The translations under genes and the position numbers were made by a program. 58,549 nucleotides of DNA from contig JAKCWW010000427.1 in the NCBI GenBank assembly GCA_026260175.1, forward strand, positions 487 to 59,035, read 5' to 3'. Origin of the DNA: Reticulitermes lucifugus. Lineage: Eukaryota > Arthropoda > Insecta > Blattodea > Rhinotermitidae. Below are positions 1-10,255 of this stretch, in pieces (the first letter of the stretch is position 1; each line of letters begins with the position of its first letter). The notes beneath the pieces are model-generated. The model was not told where the DNA came from and did no database searches. It saw nothing but the letters and a program-made list of their open reading frames with translations.

Positions 1-84
1 GAATTGGTTGTCTTTTAGGAATTCTTCAGTTTTTTGGATGAATGTGTTTTTGTTTATGATGACTATGGTCTTTCCTTTGGTCTG
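1..84 (-). pseudogene. Penelope-like element reverse transcriptase fragment (runs off left edge)
   Basis: Read on the minus strand, positions 84 to 1 give 28 open codons, including KGKTIVIINKNTF and then QKTEEFLKDNQF. A KG-x-T-[IV]-V-[IV]-x-[DN]-K-x-x-[YF] segment followed by a K-[MT]-x-x-[FL]-[LI]-x-D/N stretch is typical of the region just before the first conserved RT motif of Penelope-like elements, where ADKG precedes a valine/isoleucine strand. The frame is uninterrupted to the window edge, so the rest of the RT and any GIY-YIG endonuclease would lie to the left of position 1. It stops matching near position 85 with no start codon, so this is an internal piece or a 5'-truncated copy. 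The family call comes from recalled motif resemblance, not a search. Confidence 0.6.
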
Positions 85-755
85 TAACTTAATTTAATAT
101 TGTGTGGCATATTTGTTTTTGTATACTGAAAACTGCAGGCAAGTCACAGAGCAAACTCTGAGACTGTATACAACAGCTTGTAGGTAGTGGATATATTACC
201 ACCGGATGTTTTACACATAAGCCTCTTGTTATGTTATCCCTAGGGACATTTATAATTTAGTCTAACCTACGTGGAAGCTTGTACAAGAAAGTAGAAGCCG
301 CGAGTTCTTCCCAGAAATTATTGCGTCCTCAAAATCTTCCAGAACCTTCGGGGTTCTTTTGTTTCAGCAAACAGAAAATTTATACATCGGAAGTGACTGT
401 CAACATTGCCGGTAAAGGGATGTTTTTCTCATCTTCCAAACGTATGATTAGGCTATAAATTGCTCTGGAGCTTCGTTCTTGAGGCGGCAGACCGAGATTT
501 ATATGCCTCAAGCCATTAGAACTAGCACATGTCCAGCCTCCGCCCATCAGATACTGGAAACCTTTCACTCACTCTTCTGTGCCGTACAAGGACGACTTCT
601 CCGATCGCATCGACTCCAGAAATCTCGTTCCAGATAAGTACAATGTCATGTGCGTGAGCAGGTGTCCGAAACCTTTTTGTGGCTGCTAGTAGCGCAGACA
701 AACTTACTTTCTTTTAGTGGCTCATTTTACGACGTTTTCAATCTGAGGCTTTATG
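85..755. other. No gene recognised
   Basis: The best open frame is 62 codons on the minus strand at 380-568. It is glycine- and leucine-rich in part but has no domain I recognise and no convincing splice sites. Nothing else is identified in this stretch. Confidence 0.4.
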
Positions 756-860
756 GCGTTGAATGGTGGGATGGTTGATGAGTTGGAAAGGGTTGGGAAG
801 AAAGCGGTCTTGTCCTAATGGAGGTGCTGTACCGACATATACCATGATAAGTGTCGTGCT
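756..860 (+). repeat. Interspersed repeat family D, copy 1
   Basis: This shares an ordered string of short blocks with 26903-27010 and 43297-43405. The blocks are GAATGGTGGGATG, then GATGA-TTGGAAAGG, then a GAAG-GGTC / CCTAAT / GAGGTA-T block, then a C-ACAT-TGCC-type block. Three diverged copies in one window show an interspersed repeat. The GGAAGCGG-type core followed by an ATTTGCCTGGAGG block resembles a repeat widespread in insect genomes, often carrying a tRNA-like tail; that link is from memory. The open frame over 763-999 is incidental. Confidence 0.6.
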
Positions 861-2356
861 AGTTGTGTCCCAGTCCAGAATCAAACGGACAAGCCCCAAA
901 TGCAATGTTATTAGTGACTGCTGCACCATGTTGCTCGGTAGACAAGCTTCAAAGCATTGTTATTTATACTATGTAAAGTGTTACAGTCCAGTTATGTGAG
1001 GCTTTGTGGTCTCTATCCAGAGAGGCTTCATAAATGCATCGTTACGGTCATTCTGTAACGTAGAATATTGTGTTGTTACCAGCAACACGGACAGGGCTCT
1101 GAAGATCGTTGTGGATACATTGTGAGGACATGGTTTGTAGTCTGTAAGGCTTTCTGGTAGCAGGCAAATCAAGAGGGGCTCCAGAAATGTATTTCTACGG
1201 ATATTCCCGTAAGGTTGTTTGGTTTCACACAATAATATATAGCCAGCAAGTCTTAACACCGGCATTAGAAATATTGCTGCTGATATTCCGTAACGTAATT
1301 TAAGATTGTTAGGCAGATTATTTTTATCCTTACCGGATCCCATACTCCATATGAATCTCAAATAGAATTTCCTCAAAAATGGCTCATAATGCAAAACAAA
1401 TGAACTAAGTACCCTCTATATGTCTTAAGATATAAAATACTTATGTGATTCCTTCGGGATAATAAAATGAAAAATATGAAGGAACCTGGAGCAATTAGGA
1501 TATTCGGATATCCAGTGACCCGTACTGTTATTACTTATTCTTCATATGTCGAAACCCGTATAAAAAAGAGATCTGGGAAGACCCCATGTGAGATGGTAGA
1601 AACAGATTTGATAGTTTCAGAAGGGGGCACACTGATCCATACCTTGGATGGAAGGAAGGCTAAGAACAAAGTAACTAGGCTAAACGACTTAGGTTGTGAG
1701 TTCCATTGGCTGGCATTTCGTGTTTATGTTCTACGCTTTTAATGCACGGCTTGTGAGAATGGTGAAGGATTTTAGGATCATTATATTTTACAGACAGAGA
1801 GAGAAGGAATAATTCGTAGCTTATTTTCAAACATTAGATTCGTCTTGGACCTGCTGACCGCTAGGTTCGCAGACTCAGATCTCAGTCTGACCATTAGTTG
1901 ATGTTTTGTTATATTGGCAGAAACTTTGCTGAGGACACAAACATTAACACGATATGACGGACAATTTTAAATGTAGCCTTCATATTGCTAGCCGGACGCT
2001 AGATCTCACTTTCAGAATTAATTACAACTTTTACTATTCTTAGCTTTCCCTCTTCCCTTCATTGTAATTCCTCATCATAATAGGTTGACGGACTTGTCTG
2101 CAGATTGTGAGAAAAGATGTTTCGTGTGTGAATGAGGTTAGGGAGACCTGGTCAAGCAGGTGTCCGTCTGTGAACTTTGCGGGTCACTTAGCGAGCGCTT
2201 AGACCAAAACACTTGTCAGCGAAACTCTTTATGCCTCGAAAAGCACTGACCGGACCCAAATCTAAACTGAAAGCCACTGCAGATATAACAAGACTAAAAT
2301 TATACAGCGTATGGTTTTGGTTATACAGCATATGTTTTTATTTATTTGTTTGTTTT
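861..2356. other. No gene recognised; longest frames 137 and 91 codons
   Basis: A minus-strand frame of 137 codons (981-1394) and a plus-strand frame of 91 codons (1467-1742) lie here. Neither shows a recognisable domain, signal peptide or clear flanking splice signals. Frames of this size can arise by chance in a window this long, so I do not call them genes. Confidence 0.4.
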
Positions 2357-2389
2357 CCTTTCTTTCTTCTTTCTTTCTTTCTTTCTTTA
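2357..2389. repeat. (CTTT)n microsatellite
   Basis: An interrupted pyrimidine run of CTTT units seen directly in the sequence. Confidence 0.9.
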
Positions 2390-3500
2390 TTTCTATTTTT
2401 TCTTTTGCTTTAGTGCTTGGGCTGCTCTGTTGAATTCATTAGTGTTTATGATTGCCAGTCAGTGAACTTACACACGAGATCACGCTAGGTCCACATTTCC
2501 AGTGGCCAACCAGACTCATTCATGAGAAAGCTGCTTATCTTTCTCCCACTAATCCACTTCCCTGCATTACAAACCCTTCACTGGAAGGGGGCCACTGCAG
2601 AAATATGTGTAATGAGTTCAACCCTCGTACTTTCCATCGAAGAAGGAAGACACTTCGCCTCTCTCTGTGCGCTCTTGGGGTCCAGCAGAGAGAAACAATA
2701 TAAATAATGCAATCAGCTATCAAGGCAGAATGAAAGAAAAGGTGCAATTGTATTAGCTAACAGTTCCTGTGTAGGTAGGAACAATATTAAAAAGTATTTT
2801 CTAGAAATAAGCTGTAACATGTGAAGATGAGTTACCGGTAAATTTGTCCATATACTTAATCTTGACGCGATATATGTGTACATGGGCATGGAGATAAATC
2901 GCCATGCAGTATTTCAAACCCCGTGTCAGCACTATACTAAATAGAAAGAAGGTGGTGGGTGATTGTTGTGCTGTACATTTGATTGTAACGTGGTGAGAGA
3001 TAAACCAATATGTTAGTCTGGCTTTGTCATCGACATCGTACGCATTCTAATGCCCTTTATTGACAGTTGTCACTGCGAGGCACGTACTGTTGGACTTTAT
3101 TTCACTAAAACTTTTGTCAACGAGGGGATACCTAATTCATTCAGGGAAATAAACAAATTTGAAGCAGCGATAAATAGGTAGAGATAATGAAGGTTAAATG
3201 GTAATGTTCCTGATCCATTTCATGGCAAGTTCCAGCGGAATCGTCTTGCAGCATTGCCGTCATGTAGCTCTGTCTCTGTCCCTGCCACGTGATATCTTGC
3301 TGGGTTAAAACTTTAGTACCTCCGGGAAAGGATCTCCGATACGCAGTCGGTAGGATTCTTGATGGTCTCCAGAATCGTTCTGAACTGTTTTCACGTGCCT
3401 GAAGTTCAACTGTGGTCGTTGAGGCCGCACCTCATCACTTTAGTGTCAACGATCTTGATTCTTTATACAGATGGAAATTACGTCGAATTGATTCAGGATA
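2390..3500. other. No gene recognised
   Basis: Only overlapping short frames on both strands near 2452-2747, which shadow one another. No repeat family member was identified. Confidence 0.4.
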
Positions 3501-3509
3501 GGGGCCTGT

Positions 3510-3600
3510 GGTAGGTCTGGGTCCTAGTAGGATTCGAACTTGCAATCTCATTGCTTGTTCTAGTGCCCAATACCGTCATTGTTTTATTTCATTCGAACGT
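3510..3600 (-). repeat. tRNA-like SINE fragment (minus strand)
   Basis: The reverse complement contains AAGTTCGAATCCTACT, a good B box (GTTCGAATCC) of a tRNA-type RNA polymerase III promoter. An imperfect A-box-like stretch lies about 35 nt upstream. There is no folded cloverleaf, so this is a SINE head rather than a tRNA gene. The body could not be delimited. Confidence 0.5.
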
Positions 3601-3699
3601 AGGAATTGGGCGTCGGTGAACTTCGACGTACTAATGGTCTTCTGAACAATAATATTACGAAGAAGTTTACAAATATTACAGCTATGTTTTCTTGTTATA

Positions 3700-3835
3700 C
3701 TTCTACATCCGCTCCTCGCCCTCCTTCTCTTTTTCTTATCTTTGTTATTCTACTCCTTCTGCCTCTTCCTTCTTGATCTGGTTCCTATTCTTCTTCAATA
3801 TCCTCTTGCTCCTCTTTCCCCTGCCTTACTTTCAG
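3700..3835. repeat. Polypyrimidine / TCT-TCC-rich low-complexity tract
   Basis: About 130 bases consisting mostly of C and T on the plus strand, made of TTCTC, CCTTC and CTTCT words. Confidence 0.8.
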
Positions 3836-3892
3836 CTTGTAATGTATTCTTATGACGAACACTAAAATTTGCAAAATTCCAGTTTCTCGGAG

Positions 3893-4097
3893 CGGTGTTG
3901 CTGAAGAATTAATTCTCGTGGGATGCAACGGTTTGTCGTTGGGAGAGTAGTTCTCGCCGTTTCGAAGGTTGTTTTGCCTTCAACTTCAGGTTCTTTGACG
4001 ACTTGACCTTGAAGATGAAGGCACTAACTTCCTTGTTAGTGTCGGAAACTACTCGTCCAACCACGCAGCGCCACATACCAGAAGACTCGAATCTGAA
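3893..4097. repeat. Foldback family F: facing pair, copy at 3.9 kb
   Basis: This consists of two related arms in opposite orientation. On the minus strand (3990 down to 3893) the arm reads CTGAAGTTGAAGG, a short loop, CCTTCGAAAC, and ends in a TTCTTCAGCAACACCGCT terminal block. On the plus strand (4008-4097) the second arm reads TTGAAGATGAAGG, ACTTCC, GGAAAC, GCAGCGCCACAT and AGAAGACTCGAAT. Both arms share the stem-and-GAAAC centre and the [GC]CAGCG-CA-AT-CC block seen in the other F copies. The short open frames on both strands here are by-products of the element. Confidence 0.75.
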
Positions 4098-4880
4098 CAA
4101 CAATGTTATCATAAACAGAGTTATGGATGTCCATGCAGTGCGTGATCTAACGTGTAAGCGAGAAAACGACCAAAAGCAAATAACGCTTTAACCAGCACTC
4201 TTGTGTGTCATGGACTGCGGTGCGACCGGGCTGGGTACGCCCAAGTTTTCAAATGTACTTCCGATACTAATTGCTTTTTTAACTCTGAATCATGTACACG
4301 GTTCTCACCTCTCGAACTGACAGACCTCCTCCATCGTTGTTGTTCCAATTAATAGTGACTGATCTGTATTCTTCGGTCGTGACAACAAGTGAAACCGCTG
4401 GGAACCCTGAGTGACTTGTTCGAAGAGCTGCATGAAACAATGCGTGGATGAGTAGATGCAGAAAGAGAAAACAGATACCCACTCAAGCAACGATGCAAAT
4501 TTGCGTTGTGGTAACTGGGTCTAAGGAATATAATTATTCCCAAAGGCTACAGGCTTTGTTTTTTTATCACGTCTCGAAACACCGCAGCTTTATCGCATAA
4601 AATGTCTGCATCCGCAGCGACATCCCGTGAGAGATGCCCTGCTCAGGACAGCGATTAAAGGGACTCCAGTAGCCGCTGTAGATCGGTGGTAGCGCTGGGA
4701 TAAACTACTGTTGTCATGCATATAGCGACGTGTGGTTAATATCAGTCGTCCGCGTGTGTTCAGTACACAAACTGTGGTAGTGTAAGTCAATGTGAATGGG
4801 TGGGATAGTATGTCACATGAAAAATAGGCCTATTAATATTAATGACAGTTCATGACGATGCGTAGGGATATCTGTTAAAT
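4098..4880. other. No gene recognised
   Basis: Short overlapping minus-strand frames at 4279-4543 occupy three different phases over the same bases, which argues against coding. One TAGGCCTA octamer lies at 4825. Confidence 0.4.
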
Positions 4881-4884
4881 GAGG

Positions 4885-5490
4885 TGGTTACGTTGACTGT
4901 CCGCTTATCCTTCTATCGGTCTGCGACGTAGTACCAGCGACTGAAACTTTCTCTAGATTTTCATAAAATAAGGTATAGAAGTTCTCAAAACGTTGTGAAG
5001 CAAGCGTGAATTTCATTAAAATCGGCGCGATGATAATCACACCTTACTGAAGGACGTAACGAATTTCTACCCGCAAGTCACAAATTTTTTGGCCGATGTG
5101 TGTGAAATTTGGTATAGAAGGTATCCATTTCATGTGTTTAATAACTATGAGTTTTGTGATAATTGGTGCAGTGGAAACTACACTTTACAGAAACGCCCAA
5201 AATAAACTATTTTATACGTTCTTCGTTCCTATTTGGATAAAATTATTTACAGGAGATGTCCACAAAAACTTGGAGTGACTTTGAATTTTGTGACACTCGG
5301 CGCAGAAAAATTTATGCTGTACTTAGAGACCTACATGAATTTCTATCCTTACTTTCCAAGTTTTTTTCCCCTCGATTTTGGTGAAATTCGGGTATAAGAG
5401 CTCTGCAGACGTTACTGTAGAGTATTTACGATTTTTGTGAAAATCGGCACAAGGGATGCTGCAACTTTTCTGATAGGCCTAAAAGAAATT
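4885..5490. repeat. Diverged ~140-bp tandem repeat block 1
   Basis: A motif of the form TTTTGTGAAAATCGGCGCAG recurs near 5019, 5158, 5290 and 5436. Between recurrences are a partner motif (ATTTTTTGGCCGATTTTGGTG type) and a GTATAGAAG-type block. Spacing is about 130-146 bp, so roughly four old, diverged units. The head (CGGTCTGCGACGTAGTACC then CAGCGACTGAAA) matches the head of the block at 24.2 kb, so the two blocks belong to one element family. The 60-codon frame at 5096-5278 lies inside and is not a gene. Confidence 0.75.
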
Positions 5491-5568
5491 GAAAACGCAT
5501 GATATTTAGAAAGTAAAGAACGCCTTGGTATATTCTGTTTATTACGTCACCGAGTACACCACCACCAC

Positions 5569-5569
<1 letters not shown>

Positions 5570-5605
<36 letters not shown>
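5570..5605. repeat. (ATT)n microsatellite
   Basis: About a dozen ATT units. Read on the minus strand it encodes a run of asparagines, which explains the frame at 5426-5623. Confidence 0.95.
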
Positions 5606-6470
5606 GCTCACTAGTTCTTGCACATATGTATTAGATGAACGCCTTTTCTCCCTTTCCCGTCTCCACGCTTGTCTTGGTACTCATTCCAAACCGAGCTTAA
5701 AACGTGTTTTCTTATAGAGACCTTGTAAATGCGTATTTAGACATGCTGTGGGTAACCTTGGATGAAGGATCAAATATTTGAAGACTTGCACAGCCATAGA
5801 AAAACACAAAAAGTTGCAGACAATAATTAATTTCACTTCTGGGATGGAGCTACAAACTGGGAATCCAGATTCTTAATCTGCGTAGCTATTCAGCTTTGCC
5901 AATACAAGCACCGACCAAATACTCGATATGTGACAATATAAGAAGAAAAGTGTTTGTATGTATTGGGTATGCGTATTGAATGTAGTCGAAAGCCTTTAAG
6001 AAGTTTGAAAGTGGAGACATGAGGATGAACGTGCAGGCAGACAGATTCTGGATCGCAATTATACGATCACAAAATTCGCTTCGTGCAAAAGGTGTAGGAT
6101 ATTTAAAAAAAACAATTGCACTTTAAGTCTAGTTTGAATGTTGGTGCGTGAGGAACGTTTGCCTGATAACTTGGCAAGTATTTCGGGTCACACCTTGTTG
6201 TCTTCATCCGTTTAGCGCAACGCGACTGACTGACTGACCCGATGTGATAATTCTGTGTTACACTTGCCACGAGGATATAGGCCTACCGGTTTACATCCAA
6301 CACGTTGTGCGTCCTGAAGATATACGTAACATGAACATGCGGTCGTCTGTGTGAAGCTACCTGACAGATTTCAGAGAAATTTATTATTCTGTGTTAGACT
6401 AAAATTGGAATATTCGTTGGACGAATTTTAGCTGTGGTCTATATCGCTTCGGTATAAACCCTCCTGCCCA
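5606..6470. other. No gene recognised
   Basis: AT-rich sequence with no frame over 60 codons and no repeat family I can place. It contains one TAGGCCTA octamer at 6278. Confidence 0.4.
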
Positions 6471-6764
6471 TCCCAGTGGCCGCGCGGTCTAAGGCGTGGG
6501 TCTGCGGCCGCTCACTTACTGGAATTGCGGGTTCGAATCCCGCCGGGGGCATGGATGTCTGTCTTGTGTTGTGTTTTGTCAGGTAGAAATCTCTGCGTCG
6601 AGCTGATCACTCGTCCAGAGAAGTAAAACCAAAGTACTCGGGGAAAATCCTGTCCCAGTGCCACTTTGTCCACCACAAATCCCACATGGACTGACCCGGG
6701 ATCGAACCCGGGCCTGCGCGGTGAGAGGCCGGCGACTAACCGCCTGAGCTATGGCACGACCTTT
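6471..6764 (-). repeat. SINE family A, composite copy with a tRNA-like head at each end
   Basis: On the minus strand from 6763 inward there is an A box (ATAGCTCAGGCGGTTAG) and a B box (GGGTTCGATCCCGGG). These are followed by a body block (CAGTCCATGTGGGATTTGTG, GTGGCACTGGGACAGG) that is shared with copies at 16.5, 19.6, 24.9 and 39.1 kb. The other end carries an independent tRNA-like head on the plus strand, with GTGGCCGCGCGGTCTAAGG as the A-box region and GGGTTCGAATCCCG as the B box. Both B boxes are near-perfect. It is therefore a dimeric or chimeric SINE whose 3' half differs from the other copies. Neither end folds into a full tRNA cloverleaf. Confidence 0.85.
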
Positions 6765-7053
6765 TTCGCAGATTAAGTAGTAGAGCCACTTATTTCATCA
6801 AGCTGTCTTTCAATAATTTTTCCTATTTTTATGGCGTGTATATTCAGTGAAAGTTTAGTTCCTAGTGCACCTGAAGGGCTGTAATATAAAGTGGTTGATC
6901 AATGGGAGGTTTTTCTGTAGAAATCATAACAAGAAATGGGAATTGTCAAATTACCTATAGAAATATCTATTGGCTTTTAGCTAGTATAAAAATATATTAC
7001 TAAATTTGCACCTGTTATTAGAATAATGCAAGCAGGAATATAGAATTTTTGAC

Positions 7054-7286
7054 CAGTGGCGTAGTTAGGCATTTTGGCGCCCGGGGCATGTAATCACAAT
7101 AGCCATCCCTAAAAGAAATTATGAACTTTAAAAAAATCAAAATTATTTATTGAAATTTTCTTTTATTTGGCTCAATAATTTGAAATTTCTGGAACAAAGA
7201 AAATCATTTATTATTTAAAATGTTCATTTTACTGCCCATTTTTCTATCCGCATCTCTTCCCCCCCGCCTCCTAGCTACGCCCCTTG
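7054..7286. mobile_element. hAT-like MITE 1
   Basis: The left end reads CAGTGGCGTAGTTAGG and the right end reads CCTAGCTACGCCCCTTG, forming terminal inverted repeats of about 16 bp of the CAGTGGCG type common in hAT elements. It is flanked by a likely target duplication, TTTTGAC on the left and TTGTGAC on the right (one mismatch). At about 233 bp and with no coding capacity it is non-autonomous. The interior is very AT-rich. The hAT assignment rests on the terminal sequence and on 7-8 bp duplications being the norm for that superfamily. Confidence 0.8.
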
Positions 7287-7477
7287 TTGTGACGAAACTT
7301 TTCTAACAGTCTAACAGTAGTCTTGTAATTTTCAATAAATGAACGTTAACAGAAGCATCACACTTCGAAAACAAATCCAAAATCCCTGTTATAATAACAA
7401 ACGTGTTCTGTGAAAACGCATTTTTTCAATAGTCTTACTGGGAATTTATTGCGGCTAAAACTCAGTACAGGGGTACA

Positions 7478-7775
7478 TATGGCGTAGTTGGTTGAGGCCC
7501 TACGCTACAAGCTGGAAGGTAGCGGGTTCGATTCCTGATGGGGTCATTGAAATTTTTTCATTGACTTAATCCTTCCGGTCGCACTATGGCCCTCGGGTCG
7601 ACTCAGCCTCTAATAGACATGAGTACCAGTGGAGATCTCCTGGGGGTAAAGGAGGCTGGTGCGTAGGGCTCAAAACCTTGCCACCTTCATGTGCCGATTG
7701 TCTAGAAATTCTGGGCACCTCATCCTTCTGGAGCCCTAAGGGCCTGTACAGGGACAACTTTACCTTTTTAAAATC
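7478..7775 (+). repeat. SINE family B (tRNA-derived), copy 1
   Basis: It starts with an A box (ATGGCGTAGTTGGTTGAGG) and, about 35 nt later, a B box (GGGTTCGATTCCTGATGG). A body follows containing GGTCGACTCAGCCTC, TGAGTACCAGTGGAG and AGGGACAACTTTACC. It ends in a run of T and A after TTTACCTTTTT. The Pol III boxes are correctly spaced and oriented. Less diverged than the related heads at 22.1 and 41.7 kb. Confidence 0.8.
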
Positions 7776-8110
7776 TAGTTTCTTCTCTGTTTCGTCTTAT
7801 AAATCTTGTGCTAAAAATGAGCACTGAAATAAGTAACAAAAGCAACATGCAAGTTCGTTTTTATACAAGATAATTAAAAAAAAGGAATGTGCCCTTCTGC
7901 ATGAATTTCTTTAAATGTTATGACTGATAGCTAAATAAAATGAGTAATTCCATGGGGCAGTTCTGCATGCTAGTAGTAGCTCAGCCTTTCAAAAATTTTC
8001 CCCTTTTTATGGAAATGTAAATTTCATTACCGCGTTCACAGCAGCTCGCAATTAAATATATGCCATATCAAGAAATGTTTAAAACGGAAGTCGTAGTTGT
8101 AACATCTAAG
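7776..8110. other. No gene recognised
   Basis: AT-rich spacer between two mobile elements. Confidence 0.4.
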
Positions 8111-8408
8111 CAGGGTTTCTCAAACTAAGGTATGCATGCCACTACAGGTACGCCAAACAATGTTTACTGTTACGCGGCCTTAATAAAAAATCGAAATATA
8201 AAAAGGATAAAAATGTTAAAAAATAAAATATAACCCACGTATATTTGCTAATTCGCAGCATTGTGGGCAAACATTATATAACTCATCCGCACTCTCATTT
8301 AGTTTTTCAAATTTCAGAATTTTTATTTAAATACAAAAAATTTGCGTTGCATTGAAATTGTTAAATTTCATTTATTGGTAAGCCAGCGAAAAAGTTTGAG
8401 AACCACAG
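8111..8408. mobile_element. hAT-like MITE 2
   Basis: The left end is CAGGGTTTCTCAAACT and the right end is AGTTTGAGAACCACAG. These are near-perfect inverted repeats of a type often seen in hAT elements. The flanks are ATCTAAG on the left and ATCTATAG on the right, readable as an 8-bp target duplication that has lost one base on the left. The interior is AT-rich with no transposase frame. The GGTATGCATGCC / GGTACGCC block just inside the left end fits the same element type. Confidence 0.85.
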
Positions 8409-9157
8409 ATCTATAGAATGTCATAAAATAATTTTTTTGTTTTTGTAGAAACGAAAAAATGAGGTTTGAATTTTTGCACAGATTTTGCCTATGTAGCACC
8501 CCCAGCATTCAGGAAAGTTAAAGCAGCTTACAAGTATTTGTTAAATGTCGCCAACACAAAATTTAATGAAAATCTGTTGTGTGAACTAATATCGGAAACG
8601 AGAGATGCTGTTGTATGCAAAAACCTGCCTACTAGACAGTTTTTATAATGTAGTGCATAAAGAAAACATAGAAGTCGATGCTTCTTTTGACTGTTGTTAG
8701 CTAGAAAAAATAGAGACCTTAATTGAAAGGATGGTCACCAGAGTTCGGTGTATTCGTCTGTTTTTAATATCAAGAAAAATGACTGTTTTTTGGCGACTCC
8801 ATCCATCATTACAGGAGACTGAGGTATTTATAGGAACAGTAGTGAAGAGGTTATACATCTTGCGACGTTTGGCACCAACTGCATCTCATAAGCGGGGTCA
8901 CTGCAGGTTAAATTTCGGTAACAGAACAGACCCCGGAGCGTTGCCTGTAGTTAAATACAGAAAGAGAGGAGAGGAGTCGTCTGAACCAAACAGGTTGTAG
9001 TGGTTGTGCGTGTGAATGTGTGTTCCTGCACTGGCCCTTCTGTCTTGTAGCACAGTCCGCGGTCAGCACAGCCATCGCGGCGGGTTCTTCGCATTCGTTG
9101 CACTGTGTTCTTACTGCAGGTTTTGAAGATACATGCCAGTTACTGACTTCGTGATTT
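8409..9157. other. No gene recognised; GC-richer patch at 8880-9120
   Basis: Two plus-strand frames (8466-8648, 60 codons; 8731-9000, 89 codons) have no recognisable domain. The stretch 8930-9110 is richer in CpG and GC than its surroundings (CAGTCCGCGGTCAGC, ATCGCGGCGGG). A TTGTAG acceptor-like site lies at its start and CTGCAG|GTTT at its end. It could be a non-coding exon, but nothing makes this more than a possibility. Confidence 0.3.
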
Positions 9158-9212
9158 GACTACTACCACCACCGCCACTACGTACTACTGCTACTACTAC
9201 CACCACCATAAT
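9158..9212. repeat. CTA/CCA trinucleotide-rich tract
   Basis: Impure trinucleotide array. On the minus strand it yields a serine/glycine run, accounting for the frame at 9178-9402. Confidence 0.85.
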
Positions 9213-10255
9213 AGTAGGCAGACATATCACAAAACGCTTTCTTGTAAAAGTAGGCTGAAAATTGTGTATGTTGTTTTTTCTGTAGTTTCACATTTAATCC
9301 AAAACGCAATTTATTTGAACTCTGTGAACAAGTCAGTGAATAAGTGAAATATGAAGATGTGGTGAACCACAAATAACAATGGCTACATACCGGGATTTGC
9401 ATTTTGATTGGTCAATGCTTTGCCAGGACTGCACCGAATGCTGGACAGCCACAGGTAATAAATATTATGTTTTCTTGTTATGTGCCCCTAAGTCTCATCC
9501 CCACTCTTTTATAGGCATGTTGAAAACTTTCACCTGAAATTTTCCGATTTGACAAATTTTAAATAAATTAGTTATGTTTTTGGGACCGTGTCTGATAGGG
9601 AATTGAAAGGTTTTTATGCATGTTCACAAACTAGCATATTTCATGGAGGGGGGTGGTGTTCTGAAGAAGATTTTTATCATTCGTTGACAAAGTGGTAAAG
9701 CCCATTAACACGTCGTATTTGCTAATCTTTTTACAAAATTCGTGATTCACATACATTATTCGACCCAACAAAGTTTAACATCAATTAACCCATCTAAACC
9801 TAACCCGAAATGTCACGGAATGTTAGCTTATTTAGAGAAACGTAAGTCAGAATATGAGCAGAACTTTTGAAATTACGTTAGTAGTGAATAGGCAACAGTT
9901 GCTGAAAATTTGCGTCAACACGTCATGCAAGCAAAAAGTATTAATTGGTTGCTTTGTTTGAAGTGTGTGTATTCCCAAGAAAATGGGGTTCCTTATTTGA
10001 CTATGTTTTCTCAGAAAAGTATTTTTTTACCTTATGCGCTTTTATAAATGGAATGATGCTTTTTTTACGGGGAGCACATTTAATTCTTTCTCCATGTGGT
10101 CCAACTGGAAACTGTAGTCTAGTTGAAGTATTTGGTAATATCTTAGAAAATACGTGTGACACAATATCTTCATAACCACTACACGCATCCTTACTTTATA
10201 AGAAGTACTAATTCTACCACATTACTGGCAGTCTCTTAGCGACCGCCTTATCCTA
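9213..10255. other. No gene recognised
   Basis: One 76-codon plus frame (9945-10175) is hydrophobic but has no family resemblance I can state. Otherwise plain AT-rich sequence. Confidence 0.35.

Noticed and set aside
981..1394. 137-codon minus-strand frame
   Set aside because: No known motif, no signal peptide, no donor or acceptor sites of quality, and no neighbouring exon.
5426..5623. Frame with poly-asparagine
   Set aside because: Produced by the (ATT)n microsatellite read on the minus strand.
6690..6764. Possible true tRNA gene on the minus strand
   Set aside because: A and B boxes are excellent, but the acceptor stem does not pair and the anticodon loop lacks the required T33; the body continues as a SINE.
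8880..9125. Non-coding first exon or CpG island
   Set aside because: GC-richer and with splice-like borders, but no independent evidence; left as a remark in the region entry only.
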